A stretch of 64,000 bases of DNA from Desulfitobacterium dichloroeliminans LMG P-21439 (GCF_000243135.2 NC_019903.1:1960001-2024000); one strand, 5' to 3'; numbered from the stretch's first letter, positions 9,826-17,928 are shown. Numbers and translations: made by a program. The notes: a model not told the origin generated them from the letters alone.

Positions 9826-9865
9826 ATTATAAGCATAACCCAATCAAAGGTCAATAAAGGTCAGA
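9826..9865 (-). promoter_or_regulatory. clpB promoter overlapped by a CtsR-like operator
   Basis: On the minus strand, TTGACC (9854-9849), a 17-base spacer and TATAAT (9831-9826) form a near-ideal sigma-A promoter. Read on the plus strand, GGTCAAT-AAA-GGTCAGA (9849-9865) matches the CtsR tandem heptad operator (GGTCAAA-NAN-GGTCAAA) at all but two positions. The operator covers the -35, as expected for CtsR repression of heat-shock clp genes. Confidence 0.75.
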
Positions 9866-9882
9866 TATTCTTTTTGTATAAA

Positions 9883-9916
9883 AACCCCTACGTTAAGCAT
9901 GCTTAACTTAGGGGTT
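9883..9916 (-). terminator. Terminator of the phosphoglucomutase gene
   Basis: AACCCCTACGTTAAGC and GCTTAACTTAGGGGTT form a long nearly perfect hairpin (one C/T mismatch), followed on the minus strand by TTTTTAT. It separates the phosphoglucomutase gene from the clpB promoter. Confidence 0.8.
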
Positions 9917-9938
9917 GGACGGGAGAGCTAATCATCAC

Positions 9939-11666
9939 TTAATCAGCAACAAGCTTTAGTAAATCAGTCTTTACTCGCTCAAGAGTGTTTTGAAGCTCTA
10001 GGGGATTAGCATCTCTGATATTGAAATAGAACTTTATTTTAGGCTCCGTACCTGAGGGTCGGGCCATGACAAATCCACCCCCCTGAAAAGAATAGCGGAT
10101 CACGTTGGATTGAGGAAGTGACAGTAAATAATTTTCCTGAGGAGAAATGATTCTTTTTCCTTTTCTCAGTTCATAATCATCGATTCGTTCGATAAGTAAA
10201 CCTCCGAATGAGTCTACCGTCGTCTCACGAAGGGTAGTCATCATGCGCTTCATTTTCTCTTTGCCTTCTTTGCCATGTAAGGTCATGGAGATTTGATCAT
10301 CGACAAAATAACCATAGCGCCTGTATATTTCCTCGAGGATTTCAAGTAAGGAACGACCTTCAGTTTCTTGATAATAGAGAGCGGCTTCACAGAGTAGTAA
10401 GGAAGCGATAACGGCATCTTTATCGCGAACGAAATGCCCTGCCAGATACCCATAACTCTCCTCAAACCCAAATTGAAAATCCCCAATTCCTAGATCTTCC
10501 ATTTCCTGCTCTTTCTCGGCAATAAACTTAAATCCTGTGAGAACATTTTCGATCTGGACCCCTAAGTCCTTAACCATTAGGTCAGCAAGATCTGTGGAAG
10601 CAATTGTTTTGATAATCACTGCATTCTTCGGTAGAATACCTAATCTCCTCTTCTGAGTTATGAGGTAATAGGTTAAAAGAATGCCTATTTGATTTCCGGT
10701 GAGCTGTTGATAATCCCCTGAAGGGGTGCGAATGACCATGCCAAGACGGTCTGCGTCTGGATCGGTGGCTATCAGTAGTTGAGCATCCTGAGCTTTTCCA
10801 TATTTTCGAGCTAAATCAAAAGTAGAAGAAATTTCCGGATTAGGATAAGGAACCGTAGGAAATTCTGAGTCAGGATTTTCCTGTTCGGGAACAGTGAATA
10901 CTGAATAACCCATTTCTGTTAAAATGCGCCTTACCAACATATTTCCAGCTCCATGCAAGGGGGTATAGACGATCGATAGCTTACTTCCTTTTTCTTGAGC
11001 AAGGTCTGGGTATAATGCTAATTCTTTAACTCTCTTTAAATATGCGGAATCCATTTCTTCCCCCAAGTCAATGAGAAGTCCCCTTTTCCGGGCTTCCTTT
11101 TCTGGAAGAGGGTGAATGTCATTCCAATGTTCATGAACTTTAATACAATGAAGGATTTGATCAGCACGATCCGGAGGGACTTGCCCTCCATCCTCCCAAT
11201 ATACTTTATAACCGTTATACTCTTTTGGGTTGTGACTGGCAGTGATGACAATTCCTGCTTGAGCATGTAAATGGCGGACTGCAAAAGAAAGCTCCGGAGT
11301 TGGGCGAAGTCCGTTAAATAGATAGGCCTTTATCCCGTTACCAGCAAGAATCAAAGCTGCTTCTTGTGCAAATCGATCAGACAGGCACCGTGAATCATAT
11401 GCAATAACTACTCCGCGGTTTTTACTTTCTTCCCCTCCCTCGAGAATTAAATCTGCCAACCCTTGAGTGGCTTTGCGTATCACATAGATATTCATGCGAT
11501 TAGTACCTGCACCGAGAATTCCACGGAGTCCCCCGGTTCCAAATTCCAAATCGGTATAGAAACGATCCTCGATCTCTTTAAGATCACTTAAACTTGCAAC
11601 TTCCGAACGTGTCACTTCATCAAAATAGGGGTCATTTAACCAAAATTGATACCGTTCTTGAAACAT
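9939..11666 (-). CDS. Phospho-sugar mutase (alpha-phosphoglucomutase type)
   Basis: It interconverts hexose 1- and 6-phosphates. The roughly 575-residue protein has the phosphoserine loop TASHNPKEYNGYK, the metal-binding loop DPDADRLG, the sugar-binding GFEESYGYL and the C-terminal phosphate-binding RPSGTEPKIKFY. Length and N-terminus (WLNDPYFDE) fit the PgcA-like phosphoglucomutase/phosphomannomutase group rather than GlmM. ATG 11666 lies nine bases after AGGAG; GTG 11672 is an alternative. It is monocistronic. Confidence 0.92.
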   Translation of the reverse strand: MFQERYQFWLNDPYFDEVTRSEVASLSDLKEIEDRFYTDLEFGTGGLRGILGAGTNRMNIYVIRKATQGLADLILEGGEESKNRGVVIAYDSRCLSDRFAQEAALILAGNGIKAYLFNGLRPTPELSFAVRHLHAQAGIVITASHNPKEYNGYKVYWEDGGQVPPDRADQILHCIKVHEHWNDIHPLPEKEARKRGLLIDLGEEMDSAYLKRVKELALYPDLAQEKGSKLSIVYTPLHGAGNMLVRRILTEMGYSVFTVPEQENPDSEFPTVPYPNPEISSTFDLARKYGKAQDAQLLIATDPDADRLGMVIRTPSGDYQQLTGNQIGILLTYYLITQKRRLGILPKNAVIIKTIASTDLADLMVKDLGVQIENVLTGFKFIAEKEQEMEDLGIGDFQFGFEESYGYLAGHFVRDKDAVIASLLLCEAALYYQETEGRSLLEILEEIYRRYGYFVDDQISMTLHGKEGKEKMKRMMTTLRETTVDSFGGLLIERIDDYELRKGKRIISPQENYLLSLPQSNVIRYSFQGGGFVMARPSGTEPKIKFYFNIRDANPLELQNTLERVKTDLLKLVAD

Positions 11667-11764
11667 AGACACATACTCCTTCGCTTATATTATGACTTCA
11701 GTAAAATAATTACTTCAATAATATAGGGCAGTTATAAATCAATAAGTATTAGTGCACTAATAGT

Positions 11765-11800
11765 TAAAAGAAGCTCACAGAATGATCTGTAAGCTTTTTT
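11765..11800 (-). terminator. Terminator hairpin after the DegV gene
   Basis: AAGCTCACAG (11771-11780) pairs with CTGTAAGCTT (11787-11796) with one mismatch. It is flanked by T-rich sequence on both strands, so it could work in either direction. Confidence 0.6.
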
Positions 11801-11812
11801 GTTCTTGGTCTG

Positions 11813-12688
11813 TCACTTTTGAGAAACGGGATATACGATAAGCCCTACTAACCCAGGTCCGGTATGAACCCCTAAGGCAGGACTAATCTGGCCAAAATAG
11901 AGATCTTTAGTATTGGGGTGCTCACGTGCTACTTTTTCCAAATCTCGAGCTTCAGCTTCTGAGCCACCATGAACGATAGCAACACTGGCTAAACTCTCCT
12001 TTAAATGGTCTAAAAGAACCTCTTTCAATCGTCTTAAGGATTGCTCTCTTCCACGTACTTTGGCGAAGGTAAAATATTTACCTTCTTCATTAATAGAAAT
12101 AATCGGTTTAAGATGAAGTAATTCACCAATGGTACCCGCTACATAGCCAATTCGACCACCTTTTTTCAAATACTCTAGGGTCGAAAGAACATAGTAAGCC
12201 TTAATTCCCTTTACCGTTTTTTTGGCGGCAGCTACCACTTTGTCGAAATCCATGGAACGGCGCCTCTCCCGTGCCGCTTCTATCACTGAAATTCCTAGAC
12301 CCATGGAGAGTGTTTTGGTATCCACCACTTCAATAATCATATCTTTAAATTCCTGAGCAAACAATGAAACAGCTTGATACGTCCCACTAAGACCACTGGA
12401 AAGATGAAGAGCTAAGACATGAGTCACATTTTGCTCGCGTAAGCGATTGAAACAAGCTTGAATCTCAGCCGGCGAAGGCAAGGAGGTTTTAGGAACTTCT
12501 TGTTCCAGGGAATCGTAAACTTCTTGTGGAGAAATGTCGACACGATCACGATATTCCCGGTCATGATAAATAATATGTAAGGGTAATACTTCAATACCAT
12601 ATTCACTTATAATTTCTGGTTCCAAATCACATGCACTATCGGTAACGATAGCAATCTTCATCTTTTGTAGGTTATTAGGCTCTGTCAT
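11813..12688 (-). CDS. DegV family fatty-acid-binding protein
   Basis: A 291-residue two-domain DegV protein. The family binds a fatty acid and in several Firmicutes acts as the FakB subunit that presents it to the FakA kinase. Visible motifs are VTDSACDL near the N-terminus, LHLSSGLSGTYQAV in the middle, and KGGRIGYVAGTIG. ATG 12688 follows AAAGGAT; the longer in-frame start adds a non-conserved leader. No fakA-like gene lies nearby. Confidence 0.88.
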   Translation of the reverse strand: MTEPNNLQKMKIAIVTDSACDLEPEIISEYGIEVLPLHIIYHDREYRDRVDISPQEVYDSLEQEVPKTSLPSPAEIQACFNRLREQNVTHVLALHLSSGLSGTYQAVSLFAQEFKDMIIEVVDTKTLSMGLGISVIEAARERRRSMDFDKVVAAAKKTVKGIKAYYVLSTLEYLKKGGRIGYVAGTIGELLHLKPIISINEEGKYFTFAKVRGREQSLRRLKEVLLDHLKESLASVAIVHGGSEAEARDLEKVAREHPNTKDLYFGQISPALGVHTGPGLVGLIVYPVSQK

Positions 12689-12833
12689 GCGCAAATATCC
12701 TTTCTTTGTAGATTTTACTGGGATATATGAAGATAATAAACCTATTATTAGTATATCATACACATTATATTATTTTCAGAGAAATATTCAGTAAATTCAA
12801 TTCGTTTGCAGAAGACTCCGGCAGTTTTTGTCA

Positions 12834-13415
12834 TTACAGCAGTGCTAATTCTAACGCCTTCTCACGAACATCCCGGAACGCTGTTGGATGATGAGCAATC
12901 TCTCCAGCTTTATCAATTTTCTGATAGACACAGGATCCAAAGTACTGGATATCAAGGACATGATAAAGGTTTTTCACAGATTTCTCTGCACAGGTAAACA
13001 CATCTGGAAATTCTGTTCCGGCTGCCGAGAGAAAAAGTCCATGGCGAGGCAATCGTTCTGATACAACAATGGGTTTCTTAAGTACATATTTAAGCGCCCA
13101 AAACGTCTGCATACGATCGATGACCGCTTTCATCTGAGCGTTGATTCCCATAAAAAAAACAGGGGCAGCAACGATAAATCGATCTGCAGCGAGAAGTCGT
13201 TCTTGAAGGTATTGAATATCATCTTTTTGCACACATAGACCGGTCTTCGAACAAGCATTACATCCTAAGCAGGGTGAGAATTGAAGATCGCGAATATTGA
13301 TTCTCTCTATTGAATAGCCCCTACTATGTAAAGAATCCAAAGCCTCTATTAATAGTCGATCCGTATTACCATTGCGCCGCGGACTTCCAGCTATTCCAAG
13401 TATATGTGGCTTCAT
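12834..13415 (-). CDS. Iron-sulfur flavoprotein / NAD(P)H-dependent FMN reductase family
   Basis: A flavodoxin-like protein of 193 residues. GIAGSPRRNGNTDRLL at the N-terminus is the FMN phosphate-binding loop. The compact cysteine motif CLGCNACSKTGLC (about residues 49-61) matches the iron-sulfur flavoproteins of anaerobes, which bind a 4Fe-4S cluster next to FMN. A cytosolic electron-transfer or detoxification role is likely, but the partner is unknown. It starts with ATG after a GAGGTG site. Confidence 0.85.
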   Translation of the reverse strand: MKPHILGIAGSPRRNGNTDRLLIEALDSLHSRGYSIERINIRDLQFSPCLGCNACSKTGLCVQKDDIQYLQERLLAADRFIVAAPVFFMGINAQMKAVIDRMQTFWALKYVLKKPIVVSERLPRHGLFLSAAGTEFPDVFTCAEKSVKNLYHVLDIQYFGSCVYQKIDKAGEIAHHPTAFRDVREKALELALL

Positions 13416-13480
13416 ACATGATCACCTCACAATTTAACTGTTTTCTGCTCTAATTATACAATAATAGGATTAATAGTAAA

Positions 13481-13509
13481 AGCGAGCTCCCTATTCTTAG
13501 GAACTCGCT
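13481..13509 (-). terminator. Hairpin between a small ORF and the FeS flavoprotein gene
   Basis: AGCGAGCTCC pairs with GGAACTCGCT with one mismatch; on the minus strand it is followed by TTTTACTATT. It probably ends transcription of the small ORF at 13613-13714, or acts as a leader hairpin of the next gene. Confidence 0.5.
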
Positions 13510-13612
13510 CTTTACCTTAGTGCACAGAAAATATCTAGGTTAGGCATCGTTTGTTGGGTGACCGACAAATTACCAGATCCTTTCTATGAAATCATATTTG
13601 GCTTTGATGTGA

Positions 13613-13714
13613 TTACTTAAGTTTACAGTTTATTTTCGTGTTAGAAATCTTAATAGATTCTAAGCCAACTGAAGCAAGTATTGATTCAATCAAAAGCTTT
13701 TCATTATCACTCAT
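13613..13714 (-). CDS. Possible 33-residue peptide
   Basis: A short open frame, MSDNEKLLIESILASVGLES to KLK, begins at ATG with GGGGGGAGTTAA just upstream, which is a strong ribosome binding site. A hairpin terminator-like element follows about 100 bases downstream. The peptide is amphipathic and I do not recognise it. The surrounding 530-base gap holds no other coding signal that I can support; the rest is AT-rich. Confidence 0.4.
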   Translation of the reverse strand: MSDNEKLLIESILASVGLESIKISNTKINCKLK

Positions 13715-13946
13715 TTAACTCCCCCCTTCTTTGCATTTCTTAATCATAACATTTTTATCATTTTTTGGCAATAGGAATTATCTGGTTTTTTATTTCGGCG
13801 GTCAAACGCTGACCTTTTCATTCTATGTCTTATCATCTTCTTTTATGCCAACACATCTTAAAGAATTATTTTTTATTATATGTTTCCAATTCATTTTCGT
13901 TCCTTATTTTAATGATTTAAGATAAATAGTTTTTGATGATTCGCTT

Positions 13947-14756
13947 TTATGAATATCTCATTTCATATTGAATATCATCGGCTTCTAGACCATGTTGGCT
14001 TAAATACCCTGTTAGACAATCCTTCGGTTGATTGGTTAATCTGAAATCGCCTTGAGTCATGGTTAAAATGGCAGAAACTAGCTTATCTACCTGTTCCCAA
14101 GCCATGGTCCAAGCATCAAGCAACACCTGGCCTTCTTTCGTCATGAGTACCCCCGCTGTACCCTCTGGATTGAGCCGTGCAATTAAGGATGGATAGCGTT
14201 GGAGATATTCTTCTCGTCTCTGCCAAGGGGGGGTAAATCCTGACTCATTTCGAGCATGAAAATAATCGGATAAAATTGCTTCGCGAAAAACACTTCCCCC
14301 CCGACTTCGTGGTGCAAAAGCAGAAAGTGCATCCTTCGTATGCCGATAGACATAGAGCTCCCTAGTTTTACGAAAACCTATCTTTTCATAAACCTTGATT
14401 GCATGATTTTGAGTTAGGACTTCAAGCTGGATTCCCTTTAATATTAGGCTGTCTGCTTTCTTTAATTGATATTTTAGTAGTGGCTCAAAAAGATGTTGAC
14501 CACGGAATTCCGGGTTAATACAGGTACCCGCAATCCAGCCCAATTTATTTTCCAGAGCCAAAAGCGAAAATCCAATAATGCGATCAGACTTTTTTAAGGC
14601 AACGGATTGGGATAAATCAATTTGACATTTTTCGAGCCATGCTTTCATTTGTGCTTCAGAATATTGGGTTTCATATGCGTAACCTTGCCAGCAACTATTC
14701 CAAGCAAGAGTTAGATCCTCTATAATTGTGCTCTCTAAGTCAGAATACGTTAACAT
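13947..14756 (-). CDS. GNAT-family acetyltransferase with C-terminal extension
   Basis: A 269-residue protein with an N-terminal GNAT domain (IAGTCINPEFRGQHLFEPLLKYQLKKA is the acetyl-CoA-binding region, and AIKVYEKIGFRKTRELYVYR the following motif). About 120 further residues may be a second, degenerate GNAT-like domain. The likely start is ATG 14756; an in-frame TTG at 14777 would overlap the preceding gene. It is tightly coupled to the 2-hydroxyacid dehydrogenase gene. Substrate unknown. Confidence 0.8.
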   Translation of the reverse strand: MLTYSDLESTIIEDLTLAWNSCWQGYAYETQYSEAQMKAWLEKCQIDLSQSVALKKSDRIIGFSLLALENKLGWIAGTCINPEFRGQHLFEPLLKYQLKKADSLILKGIQLEVLTQNHAIKVYEKIGFRKTRELYVYRHTKDALSAFAPRSRGGSVFREAILSDYFHARNESGFTPPWQRREEYLQRYPSLIARLNPEGTAGVLMTKEGQVLLDAWTMAWEQVDKLVSAILTMTQGDFRLTNQPKDCLTGYLSQHGLEADDIQYEMRYS

Positions 14757-14763
14757 AACACTA

Positions 14764-15747
14764 TTAAACTCCCTCAAGAACGGATGGGTTCACACAATGA
14801 GGTGGTGTTTTTCCTTGAAGGAACGTCACTAGATTCACAGCAGCTAAACGTGCCATTTCGCGGCGTGTTTTGACTGTAGCACTACCAATGTGAGGAAGTG
14901 CTACACAATTTGCTAAAGTAAGCAAGGGATGCTGTGGTGATAAGGGTTCCTCGCTAAAAACATCTAGCCCAGCCGCATAGATTTTCTGATCCATAAGGGC
15001 TGAATAGAGATCATCCTCATTCACAATACCACCTCGAGCTGTATTGATTAGGATCGCTGTGGGTTTCATGCGCTCCAATTCCGTTTTCCCGATTAGGTTT
15101 TGAGTCTCCGGAGTAGAGGGTGTCAAGATGCAGACAAAATCAGATTCCTCTAGCAGCTCTTCGAATGTTCGGTATTGAGCTCCCAGCCTTTCTTCGATTT
15201 CAAACTTTCGCGTTCGGTTGTGGTAGATAATCTTCATATCAAAGCCCTTAGCTCTCTTGGCCACAGCCTCTCCGATTCTCCCCATACCGATGATCCCAAT
15301 GGTAGCGCCATAAACATCTTGACCAGCTAACAGCATTGGAGACCAGGTCTTCCACTGACCTTGGCGAAGAAATTGAGAAGCTTCCTCCATACGGCGAGCA
15401 GTCATCATAAGTAAAGCAAAGGTTAAGTCAGCCGTTGTTTCCGTAAGTACTCCAGGAGTATTCGTAACCAAAATCTTGCGACGGGTCGCCGCTTCTACAT
15501 TAATATTGTTATAACCCACTGCCATATTGCTAACAATTCTTAGGTTTTTAGCTTGTGCTAATAAAGAATCATCAATGGACTCGGTCAATAAACAGTACAA
15601 TCCCTCTACGTCCCTAATTTCTTGCTCTAGAACATCCCTCGGAACAGGAACATCAGCTTCGGACCACAATTTAACCTCACAGGTTTCTTGAAGCATAGCA
15701 AGGATATCTTCCGGTATTTGACGCGTAATAAAAATTTTCGGCTTCAC
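14764..15747 (-). CDS. D-isomer-specific 2-hydroxyacid dehydrogenase (glyoxylate/hydroxypyruvate reductase-like)
   Basis: A 327-residue NAD(P)-dependent dehydrogenase that reduces a 2-oxoacid to the D-2-hydroxyacid. The Rossmann motif is GIIGMGRIGEAVAKRA at about residues 150-165. The catalytic Arg lies in INTARGGIVNE, the Glu in DVFSEEPL and the His in ALPHIGSAT. It starts at GTG and is followed after a few bases by the GNAT gene. The exact substrate (glyoxylate, hydroxypyruvate or other) is not determined. Confidence 0.9.
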   Translation of the reverse strand: MKPKIFITRQIPEDILAMLQETCEVKLWSEADVPVPRDVLEQEIRDVEGLYCLLTESIDDSLLAQAKNLRIVSNMAVGYNNINVEAATRRKILVTNTPGVLTETTADLTFALLMMTARRMEEASQFLRQGQWKTWSPMLLAGQDVYGATIGIIGMGRIGEAVAKRAKGFDMKIIYHNRTRKFEIEERLGAQYRTFEELLEESDFVCILTPSTPETQNLIGKTELERMKPTAILINTARGGIVNEDDLYSALMDQKIYAAGLDVFSEEPLSPQHPLLTLANCVALPHIGSATVKTRREMARLAAVNLVTFLQGKTPPHCVNPSVLEGV

Positions 15748-15816
15748 GATTATCCCTCAATTCATCATGAGTTCCATTCTCTATTGCTTAGATTATCATA
15801 ACCAGCATCAAAAACA

Positions 15817-15843
15817 AAGAGCGTTCCGTATTGGAACGCTCCT
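15817..15843 (-). terminator. Terminator of the small YjcZ-type gene
   Basis: GAGCGTTCC (15819-15827) pairs perfectly with GGAACGCTC (15833-15841), followed on the minus strand by TTTGTTTTTG. Confidence 0.8.
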
Positions 15844-15858
15844 AAGAAATCTACTTTA

Positions 15859-15963
15859 TTAGAAGATTACGCCAAGAGCAATCAGGATTAGAACTGCAAT
15901 TGCGATGATCCCAACGCCAACATAACCACCAAATCCACATCCACATCCACCGTATCCATACAT
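15859..15963 (-). CDS. YjcZ-family sporulation-type small membrane protein
   Basis: A 34-residue protein: a Gly/Cys/Tyr-rich head (MYGYGGCGCGFGGYVG) followed by one hydrophobic helix (VGIIAIAVLILIALGVIF). This is the layout of the YjcZ family of tiny spore-former proteins. AAAGGGGG precedes the ATG. It is followed directly by a terminator and preceded by a second gene of similar design. Its function is not known; it probably sits in a spore membrane or coat layer. Confidence 0.8.
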   Translation of the reverse strand: MYGYGGCGCGFGGYVGVGIIAIAVLILIALGVIF

Positions 15964-16006
15964 AAGAGTAATCCCCCTTTCATTCAATTTAATTCATATC
16001 GTTTTT

Positions 16007-16114
16007 TTAGAATACAATACCCATGGCGATGAGCAGAAGAATAATTACCACTACAATTGCGATCCCTGGAAGAAAGTTCGGTCCACAACCGTCTAAACCT
16101 GCACCTAATGCCAT
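16007..16114 (-). CDS. Small single-helix protein, YjcZ-like
   Basis: A 35-residue protein, MALGAGLDGCGPNFLPGIAI then VVVIILLLIAMGIVF, preceded by a consensus AGGAGG ribosome binding site eight bases before ATG. One hydrophobic helix makes up its C-terminal half. It differs in sequence from its neighbour at 15859 but shares the Gly/Cys head plus helix design, so the two may form a small sporulation operon. Not assigned to a family with certainty. Confidence 0.7.
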   Translation of the reverse strand: MALGAGLDGCGPNFLPGIAIVVVIILLLIAMGIVF

Positions 16115-16179
16115 ATCAATTACCTCCTGTATCTTTGGTTCTGGATTAATTTACCTAATCTAAATTATGTTGATAGAGG

Positions 16180-16199
16180 ATAATGTGTTACCACATTAT
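16180..16199. promoter_or_regulatory. 20-bp palindrome upstream of small spore-type genes
   Basis: ATAATGTG-TTAC-CACATTAT is a perfect 8-bp inverted repeat about 65 bases upstream of the 16114 start. Its position suits an operator or a promoter-proximal site. No regulator is identified. Confidence 0.35.
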
Positions 16200-16260
16200 G
16201 GTATTTACCCCAATCTAATGGTATTCCAAAATCAAAGCTCACAGCAGAGAAAGGATCAAG

Positions 16261-16602
16261 AAAACAAAAAACCTTTGATCCATAGATCAAAGGTTAATAG
16301 GTAAATATTAATCCCGCAAAGCTCCTCCAACGAAGAAGAATTCCTGGGCAATAAATTTAACTGGGACACTAATGGTAAAACAGTATTGGTCAACCAAGGG
16401 AAATAACTGGATACATGAATCTGTTACTCTGGAAAGGTTCTTCGGATTCCCATAAAGCGAACGTCCAAAAAGTTAGTTAGAACTAAGGTTAGGGTATTCA
16501 AGTTTTTGACCGATGGGGGTATGCTACTCGAAATGGGTAACCTATAAACTCTCATACTGACTTGGAGGAGCTCTGCGGGAAACTTGACTGAATCTTCTTT
16601 AC
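16261..16602 (-). ncRNA. Candidate structured non-coding RNA of about 340 nt
   Basis: A minus-strand transcription unit without a convincing ORF, bracketed by a consensus promoter (16609-16637) and an 11-bp terminator hairpin (16270-16295) with TTTTGTTTT after it. The body is closed by an 18-bp helix: CCCGCAGAGCTCCTCCAA near 16578-16561 pairs with TTGGAGGAGCTTTGCGGG near 16330-16313, with one G-U pair. Inside, further complementary segments are visible, such as CAGTAT/ATACTG, AGGTTA/TAACCT and a TAAC-GAT/ATC-GTTA hairpin. I see no SRP, tmRNA, RNase P or T-box signature. A divergent 6S RNA or another clostridial structured RNA remains possible. Confidence 0.6.
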
Positions 16603-16608
16603 ATCTTT

Positions 16609-16637
16609 ATAATATAGGGGTTAGCACAATCTGTCAA
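16609..16637 (-). promoter_or_regulatory. Consensus promoter of the candidate ncRNA
   Basis: On the minus strand, TTGACA (16637-16632), exactly 17 bases, then TATTAT (16614-16609). No ribosome binding site or start codon follows. The next annotated minus-strand gene is about 490 bases downstream, beyond a terminator. Confidence 0.75.
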
Positions 16638-16712
16638 GACATATTCGTATGCAAATTATGGTATCTAGGAACTATGCTTGCAGAATAGTATTAGCCAAAA
16701 GGAGGAAACAAA

Positions 16713-17465
16713 GTGAGAGCAGTATTTACTCTAACCCCAAGTGAATCCAAGCGACTGATTGCTAAGGGAGTCAAAGCTTTGCCTACCATGATAAAAGCTC
16801 TGCAGAACCATACCCTTATTTTAGCAGGTGGAACAACGAATGCCTTTCTTCTCGACGAACTATTAGGAAATAACCTTGCAGAAAAAAGCCGTTATACGGT
16901 CGGTATGATTGCTGCCGGGAAACTAGGCGAAAGCAAAACAGATCAGCGGATCCATCCTTATGTTTTTTCTAAAGGCAAACCTCTCGATTCATCATTTCAT
17001 TGGAAGGATTATTTACCGGAATTAAAAGCAGGCGATATTTTTATCAAAGGAGGAAACGCTGTAGATTCTACAGGCTTAGCCGCCGTTTTTGCAGCCGATT
17101 CTATGGGAGGTACAATCGGTGCAGCCTTTGGCCCTCTCTTTGCTCGTGGAGTTCAGTTAATTGTTCCGATTGGCTTGGAAAAAATGATTCCCGATGTACG
17201 TGAAGCCGTGGAATTTATGAATGCTGGTCCCGTTGACGAAGCAATGGGTAATAAAGCCGGACTAGTACCGATGTTAGGTGCTACGGTGGTGACAGAAATT
17301 ACTGCTCTGGAAACACTTTACAAGATAAAAGCAAAATGCATTGGCGCCGGAGGAATTGCAGGGTCAGAAGGAGCAATTACCATAGTGATCGAAGGTGAAG
17401 ACTCAGTAGTCCGAGAAGCCTTAGCGACTATACACTCTCTCAAAGGCGAACCTCCGGTTCGCTAA
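16713..17465 (+). CDS. Unrecognised conserved-looking cytosolic protein
   Basis: A 250-residue protein starting at GTG after AAAGGAGGA. It is rich in glycine loops: LILAGGTTNAFLLDELLG near residue 40, DIFIKGGNAVDSTGLAAVFAADSMGGTIGAAFGP in the middle, and AKCIGAGGIAGSEGAITIVIEG near the C-terminus. These suggest a nucleotide- or phosphate-binding alpha/beta fold. There are no clear membrane segments. It is transcribed alone, divergent from the candidate ncRNA and ended by a strong terminator. I cannot assign a function. Confidence 0.8.
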   Translation: MRAVFTLTPSESKRLIAKGVKALPTMIKALQNHTLILAGGTTNAFLLDELLGNNLAEKSRYTVGMIAAGKLGESKTDQRIHPYVFSKGKPLDSSFHWKDYLPELKAGDIFIKGGNAVDSTGLAAVFAADSMGGTIGAAFGPLFARGVQLIVPIGLEKMIPDVREAVEFMNAGPVDEAMGNKAGLVPMLGATVVTEITALETLYKIKAKCIGAGGIAGSEGAITIVIEGEDSVVREALATIHSLKGEPPVR

Positions 17466-17513
17466 ACAATGAATCTCTGTAGCTCTTGTTTGGAGCTACA
17501 GAGATTCATTGTT
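17465..17513. terminator. Bidirectional terminator, perfect 21-bp stem
   Basis: Positions 17465-17485 pair perfectly with 17493-17513 (core TCTCTGTAGCTC/GAGCTACAGAGA), loop TTGTTTG. It lies between two convergent genes and is T-rich on both sides. Confidence 0.9.
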
Positions 17514-17529
17514 ATTTTGTTATTCTACA

Positions 17530-17928
17530 TTAGACAACGGGGATATAGAGCACTTGACCCGGGAAGATCAGATCTGGGTTGCTAAGATTGTTAGCCAGAA
17601 TAATGGCTTGCATGGTGGTCCCGAACCTTTGGGCAATCAGATAAACTGAATCTCCTTGTCTTACAACATAGGTGATGGGTTCGGGAGCAGGTGGCGGGCA
17701 TGGTGGCGGACATGGCCGAGGGCAGCATGGATTTTGATGATGCATGCTATGCATATTATCCATTCCATGATAAGAGTGATAAGGGTTGCCCGGATCTAGG
17801 GTGACCTGACCAGGATAGTAAGTGGGATCTAAAGTAACGAAACCCCCTTGTGGGAAATATTGAGCTTGTTCAGGATATTGCGCCATCATCTCTGGGCTAC
17901 CACCCATCATGTTCATTGGTTGATTCAT
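17530..17928 (-). CDS. LysM-domain protein, spore-coat-like
   Basis: A 132-residue protein. The first half is low complexity, rich in Met, Gln, Pro, Tyr and His, with a Cys/Pro tract (PCCPRPCPPPCPPPAPEP). The C-terminal LysM domain (about residues 85-131: YVVRQGDSVYLIAQRFGTTM to PGQVLYIPVV) binds peptidoglycan-type glycans. No signal peptide is seen, which fits coat or cortex-associated proteins such as SafA-type LysM proteins made inside the mother cell. ATG follows GAGGAAATTTT. Confidence 0.8.
   Translation of the reverse strand: MNQPMNMMGGSPEMMAQYPEQAQYFPQGGFVTLDPTYYPGQVTLDPGNPYHSYHGMDNMHSMHHQNPCCPRPCPPPCPPPAPEPITYVVRQGDSVYLIAQRFGTTMQAIILANNLSNPDLIFPGQVLYIPVV

Noticed and set aside
16309-16583. 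MITE interpretation of the inverted ends of the candidate RNA
   Set aside because: The consensus promoter and terminator placed just outside the paired ends fit a transcribed RNA better; no target duplication was seen.
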